In this document: piece by piece, positions 12,259 to 15,327 of the stretch
How positions within the stretch are numbered: position 1 is the first letter of the stretch
Layout of the letters: each line of letters opens with the position of its first letter
Assembly: GCA_964354375.1 (NCBI GenBank)
Contig: CAYGZQ010000082.1
Location: 1-15,327 of the forward strand
Origin: CAYGZQ01 sp964354375 [NCBI: uncultured Planctomycetota bacterium]
Lineage (GTDB): Bacteria > JAJVIF01 > JAPKYR01
Length of the DNA: 15,327 nt
Direction of reading: 5' to 3'
Notes under the pieces: model-generated
Told to the model about the DNA's origin: nothing
Database searches by the model: none
The model's input: the letters and a program-made list of their open reading frames with translations, nothing else
Program-made: the position numbers and the translations under genes

Positions 12259-14910
12259 TCACTCGGACTCGAAGCACATCAGGTGGCTGTAATTGTCCCC
12301 GATGTAAAGCCTGTTGTTCGCGTTCGCTATGCCGCCCCAACAGTAGCTGAATTTCTCCGGGCTGACATAGTCCTGGCTCCCGTCCGCCGCATCGTATGCC
12401 ACCATCTGCATGTTGCTGCCGTCGAGCGCCACCGCCAGCCACGCATACCCGTCCGAGTATATCCCGTGATCGCAGTTGCCCGCGATTGGCACCTCCCAGT
12501 TCAGGTTGAGATCGAAATCAAACGACATCAGCTTGTAGTAGGAATTCCCGGAACCGGAATCGTACCATCGCACGTTCATGAACATGTCCGTGTCGCTCAG
12601 CCAGATCCCGAGGGGCTGATATGTCCCGAGATCGTAGGTCATGGCGTCCACCCCGGTAGCCAGATTCCTCTTGTAGAGGGTGAAATAGCCGAAGTAGACG
12701 TAATCGCCGATGACGACCGGATTGTGGTAGACCGGTCCCCCCGTCGACTGCTGCCATACCTGGGAACCATCGGATGCCTTTACGCATCTGAACGAATACC
12801 CATAGGGCGCGGCGATATACCCCTGCCCCCCGACTTCCCCGTACACCGGAGGGAAAAGGGGCTGGTCGGTCCAGTATGTGTTCCAGTTCTCCGATCCGCC
12901 CGCAGCTCCTATCGAAACCATGCTGTCCTGAGAGCCCTTGAAATAGATAGTGTCGCCCACGATGACCTGCCCCTGGTGATCGAAGCTCTCGGAATCGTAA
13001 ACGTGCCAGTCTTCCAAAGCGCAGTCGGCATGGAACGACCAGATGCCTGTCCCGCCTGTGATCACATGGTCCCTCCAGAGCGCAGGAGACACGCCGGTCC
13101 AATAACTGCCCATGCTCTTAATGTCCTTGTTCCATAGCTGGGCGCCGTCGGATGCGTCGAATACTCTCAGGTAACCGTTCGGGTCGGACATGTAAATCTT
13201 GCCCCGACCGACTGCGAGCTGCGTGTGGGTCGTCCCGGAGATGGTCTGCTTGTAGACAAGGGTCAGAGGCGGCGTGACGTGCGAGTTGGGATTGTAGCAG
13301 GTGTTCTGGGCGTCGTAGAAGCCCGTCGGCCAGTGGTCCAGCTCCGGTATGAGCTCCACCTCGAGCGGCTCATCAAGCAGATCGGATGCCCCGAATGTGT
13401 CGGTGACCCTCAACTGTACATAGTAGGTGCCGGGATCGGGAAAGTAGTGATTAACCACTGCGCCGTCGGTATTGCTGTATTCGTAGGACCCGTCGGCGTT
13501 GATGTCCCATTCAAAGAGTGCGATGTAATCGGCCGGCTCGTCCGGATCGTACGACCCTGTCGGATCGAGATAGACTGTCAGAGGAGCATAGCCCGTCATG
13601 GGGCATATCTCGTTGGTGACAGCGACCGGGGGATTGTTCGGGGCCTCGCCCAGAATATCGACAGACCCCAGGACGAAAGCCACAAGCGGCTCGTCGGGGA
13701 AAATAAACCCCGGAGCGCCCCCGTCGAGATTCGGCTCGTACGTCCCGACAGAGCTTTCAGCGGCGATCAACACTTCCTCAGCCCCGGCGTGAGTCAGAAC
13801 GAGATCATCCAGAACGACGGAATAGACCCGGCTTGTGACCTGGCTTCCGGGCATTTCGGTTGCGATCGGAAGGATATCGACCGGTGAGGCGAAAAGGGGC
13901 GATTCGAGGAAAAGCGCCGAGATCTCGGCGCTCACGCCGCTTTCCGGAGTCTGCCAGTCGAACACCTCGACCGCGAGATGCAGCTCGCCACCCTTGTCGT
14001 CCGGAGCCTGGTAGTATGCGGTCGAGCCGGTATCCTGCAGGACGATATGGTAGGCCTCGCGCATCTGGGCGCTTTCAGTGAACGCCTCTATCGGATACTG
14101 CGGCGCATAGTCCTTGTTTGGCGCGTCCCATGATGCATCCACTGCGTACTGGAAATGAAAGTCCGGCTTCGGCCCGCTCATCGCGAACTGGATGACGTAG
14201 TTCCTGGCGTTGATGCCGGGTTGCGTGGCGAACGTGCCCCGCGTGGCGGGATCCACAGTCTCGACTCCGGCGGTTGCATCGAGGTCGTCCGCGAAATACT
14301 TGTACCCGTTCAGAGTAGCGGTCGGATGGTACGGGAAGCCGAGTTTCCCCTTCTGAAACCCGAAGATTTTTCCCTCCGGACCGAACTCGCTCGCATTCCA
14401 CCAGCGCGTGAGTCCGTCTGCGTTCAAAAGCCTTGCCTCGTCCGGCGTCGCCCGGTAGAGTCCCGGAACGCTCTCGACCGGCAGGCTCCCATCCGACATG
14501 AATATCCCGCGCACATCGAACCCACGGTACATGGGAAGCGACTTGAACGGGTGTTCCAGCGTGATGTCGCAGTCGACATACCCGTTTGCGAGGTCCGACC
14601 CGGGATTGATCGTAATCTTGAGCAGATTTATCGGTGCCGGCGGCGGCTGCAGAAACATGGTGACATTGGCGTTGAACGCAGCCTGTCGAAGCGGAATGAT
14701 TTCGACCGATCCCGCCTGGGAATCGATCGTGACATCCCAGTAACCCCAGCATACGTGCGAGCTGCCTTGCGCGGCGACGTTGCCGGGGGTCATGGAGTTC
14801 GCCTGCCCGCCGATGGTCGGCGAGACCGGCGTGCCTCCGCCGGAGCACGAGATCATCGCTGTCCAGATGATGACGGCGAAACCGACCCAAATGCAATTTC
14901 TGAAAAACAT
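12259..14910 (-). CDS. Large multi-domain lipoprotein: unnamed domain, PKD domain, PQQ-like beta-propeller
   Basis: The protein has 883 residues from the chosen ATG. The signal ends at AMISC (Cys22), followed by a Gly/Pro/Ser-rich tether. Residues about 50-320 form the module shared with the 398-residue neighbour (SSHVCWGYW, DGLTRWWN, ATLNGYKYFADDL, YAVDASW, EAYHIVLQ, VEVFDW). Residues about 427-520 are a PKD domain (APLTVYLDPTGSYDPD, FEWDINADG, PGTYYVQLRVTDTFGASD). Residues about 540-883 carry PQQ-like propeller blades, seen as LRVFDASDGAQLWNKDI, CVKASDGSQVWQQ and VAYDAADGSQDY. The architecture points to an exported binding or adhesion protein; no enzyme site is seen. The ATG at 14910 is preferred to the adjoining GTG at 14913 because GGAGG then stands six rather than three bases away. 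Confidence 0.88.
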   Translation of the reverse strand: MFFRNCIWVGFAVIIWTAMISCSGGGTPVSPTIGGQANSMTPGNVAAQGSSHVCWGYWDVTIDSQAGSVEIIPLRQAAFNANVTMFLQPPPAPINLLKITINPGSDLANGYVDCDITLEHPFKSLPMYRGFDVRGIFMSDGSLPVESVPGLYRATPDEARLLNADGLTRWWNASEFGPEGKIFGFQKGKLGFPYHPTATLNGYKYFADDLDATAGVETVDPATRGTFATQPGINARNYVIQFAMSGPKPDFHFQYAVDASWDAPNKDYAPQYPIEAFTESAQMREAYHIVLQDTGSTAYYQAPDDKGGELHLAVEVFDWQTPESGVSAEISALFLESPLFASPVDILPIATEMPGSQVTSRVYSVVLDDLVLTHAGAEEVLIAAESSVGTYEPNLDGGAPGFIFPDEPLVAFVLGSVDILGEAPNNPPVAVTNEICPMTGYAPLTVYLDPTGSYDPDEPADYIALFEWDINADGSYEYSNTDGAVVNHYFPDPGTYYVQLRVTDTFGASDLLDEPLEVELIPELDHWPTGFYDAQNTCYNPNSHVTPPLTLVYKQTISGTTHTQLAVGRGKIYMSDPNGYLRVFDASDGAQLWNKDIKSMGSYWTGVSPALWRDHVITGGTGIWSFHADCALEDWHVYDSESFDHQGQVIVGDTIYFKGSQDSMVSIGAAGGSENWNTYWTDQPLFPPVYGEVGGQGYIAAPYGYSFRCVKASDGSQVWQQSTGGPVYHNPVVIGDYVYFGYFTLYKRNLATGVDAMTYDLGTYQPLGIWLSDTDMFMNVRWYDSGSGNSYYKLMSFDFDLNLNWEVPIAGNCDHGIYSDGYAWLAVALDGSNMQMVAYDAADGSQDYVSPEKFSYCWGGIANANNRLYIGDNYSHLMCFESE

Positions 14911-14916
14911 CACGGA

Positions 14917-14921
14917 CCTCC
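14917..14921 (-). promoter_or_regulatory. Shine-Dalgarno that sets the start of the 883-residue lipoprotein
   Basis: GGAGG on the minus strand lies six bases before the ATG at 14910 and only three before the in-frame GTG at 14913, so ATG is the better start. Confidence 0.7.
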
Positions 14922-14956
14922 GGATGACTACCTGAATATGGATTCAGCCACAGGGG

Positions 14957-14968
14957 ACTGCATGCAGT
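14957..14968. promoter_or_regulatory. 12-bp palindrome at the predicted transcription start
   Basis: ACTGCATGCAGT is a perfect palindrome lying where the promoter at 14973-15001 would begin transcription (about 14966). The preceding GGGGACTG repeats the opening of the inverted repeat at 15013, so it may be a degenerate repeat copy rather than an operator. Confidence 0.35.
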
Positions 14969-14972
14969 GGAC

Positions 14973-15001
14973 ATCATATCACGGTATGCAGGGCCGTACA
15001 A
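14973..15001 (-). promoter_or_regulatory. sigma70-type promoter of the 883-residue lipoprotein gene
   Basis: On the minus strand TTGTAC (14996-15001) and TATGAT (14973-14978) are separated by exactly 17 bases. The predicted start near 14966 gives a leader of about 56 bases to the ATG at 14910. Confidence 0.55.
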
Positions 15002-15012
15002 TTGAGCAGCAC

Positions 15013-15091
15013 GGGGACTGGCACACAGCTTTGCCCCGCGATTATGGCCACTCTCTCAATGCGTCCCGGGCAAAGCTGGGTGCCTGTCCCC
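15013..15091. repeat. Imperfect 24-bp inverted repeat of the GGGGACnGGCAC type
   Basis: The arm at 15013-15036 (GGGGACTGGCAC then ACAGCTTTGCCC) pairs with the arm at 15068-15091, with two mismatches in 24 positions and a 31-base loop. It lies just upstream of the lipoprotein promoter. Repeats with this wording are, from memory, common in intergenic regions of uncultured bacteria. Confidence 0.75.
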
Positions 15092-15208
15092 AGGTCCGCA
15101 ATCCCGAAACACGTGGATCAATATCTAGAACCTTGATGCCATGGCGACGACCGTGAGAATCGTTCGCGTAGTGATCATTTCCGGTCATCCCTTTCTGAAG
15201 AGTCTATA
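15092..15208. other. Non-coding stretch between two repeats
   Basis: The gap from 14911 to the window end (417 bases) has no gene that I can support. Apart from the promoter and repeats listed separately, this middle part shows no ORF with a ribosome site, no tRNA-like fold and no obvious promoter. Confidence 0.5.
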
Positions 15209-15327
15209 CCCCCCTGTAGTCCCCCCCAAGGGGGGGGACGGTGTATTCTGAATGTTCCATGAACACCGCCTCATAGCTGTCCCCCCCTTGGGGGGGACTA
15301 CAGGGGGGCTCTTAGCCGTCCCCCCCT
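15209..15327. repeat. Poly-C/poly-G palindromic repeat cluster, cut by the window edge
   Basis: The arm 15209-15239 (six C, TGTAGT, seven C, AA, eight G, AC) is the reverse complement of 15279-15308 except for one extra G. Each arm holds its own C7/G7 hairpin, and the 39-base loop contains CGGTGT/ACACCG at 15239-15244 and 15263-15268. A third copy begins with CCGTCCCCCC at 15316 and runs off the end. This is typical of REP/BIME-like clusters. Confidence 0.8.

Noticed and set aside
12217-13137. 306-codon plus-strand ORF opposite the large lipoprotein
   Set aside because: It begins inside the repeat cluster and mirrors the PQQ-like propeller region; no recognisable protein features.
15209-15327. 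CRISPR array at the window end
   Set aside because: The units are palindromic and inverted, of unequal spacing, and lack uniform direct repeats with distinct spacers.

Overview
The window looks like a GC-rich chromosomal segment of a Gram-negative-type bacterium, probably from a poorly sampled uncultured lineage. The grounds are four predicted lipoproteins with lipobox signals, GGAGG ribosome sites, sigma70-like promoters, and several palindromic interspersed repeats in the gaps. I cannot assign a phylum. No rRNA, tRNA, CRISPR array, integrase or transposase was recognised. Coding density is high and nearly all gaps are short.

Layout. (1) 2-1497, plus strand: the 3' end of a formylglycine-generating-enzyme (SUMF1/FGE)-fold protein, a hairpin, then an unusual 388-residue protein with a DprA-like Rossmann-type N-terminus and an AbiGi/DUF2971-like C-terminus. 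(2) 1511-3706, minus strand: a two-gene operon with no gap, encoding an LVIVD-repeat beta-propeller lipoprotein and a PHP-domain metallohydrolase lipoprotein. (3) 3707-3871: a divergent control region with a TATAAT box on the minus strand, a perfect 28-bp palindrome, and a good plus-strand promoter (TTGACC, 17-nt spacer, TACAAT). (4) 3872-7518, plus strand: a tightly packed operon of a divergent DapA-family aldolase-like protein, a divergent dihydroorotate-dehydrogenase-fold protein and a full-length pyruvate kinase. (5) 7697-8299, plus strand: an orphan protein with a possible truncated TIR-like nucleotide-binding segment. (6) 8348-10054, minus strand: a membrane family 2 glycosyltransferase. 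(7) 10274-14910, minus strand: tRNA adenosine deaminase TadA and two lipoproteins sharing an unnamed domain of about 275-300 residues; the larger one adds a PKD domain and a PQQ-like propeller. (8) 14911-15327: a non-coding tail with a promoter and two palindromic repeat families.

How the genes may work together. The clearest unit is 3872-7518. Two TIM-barrel proteins with altered active-site motifs are translationally coupled and followed one base later by pyruvate kinase, which suggests an undescribed pyruvate-linked reaction or regulatory unit. The lipoprotein genes probably serve the cell envelope. The two most unusual items are the DprA-like/AbiGi-like fusion protein, a possible defence or nucleic-acid factor, and the FGE-fold fragment followed directly by a hairpin, which resembles the arrangement at diversity-generating-retroelement targets but is unproven here. 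All family names were assigned by motif reading, without database searches.
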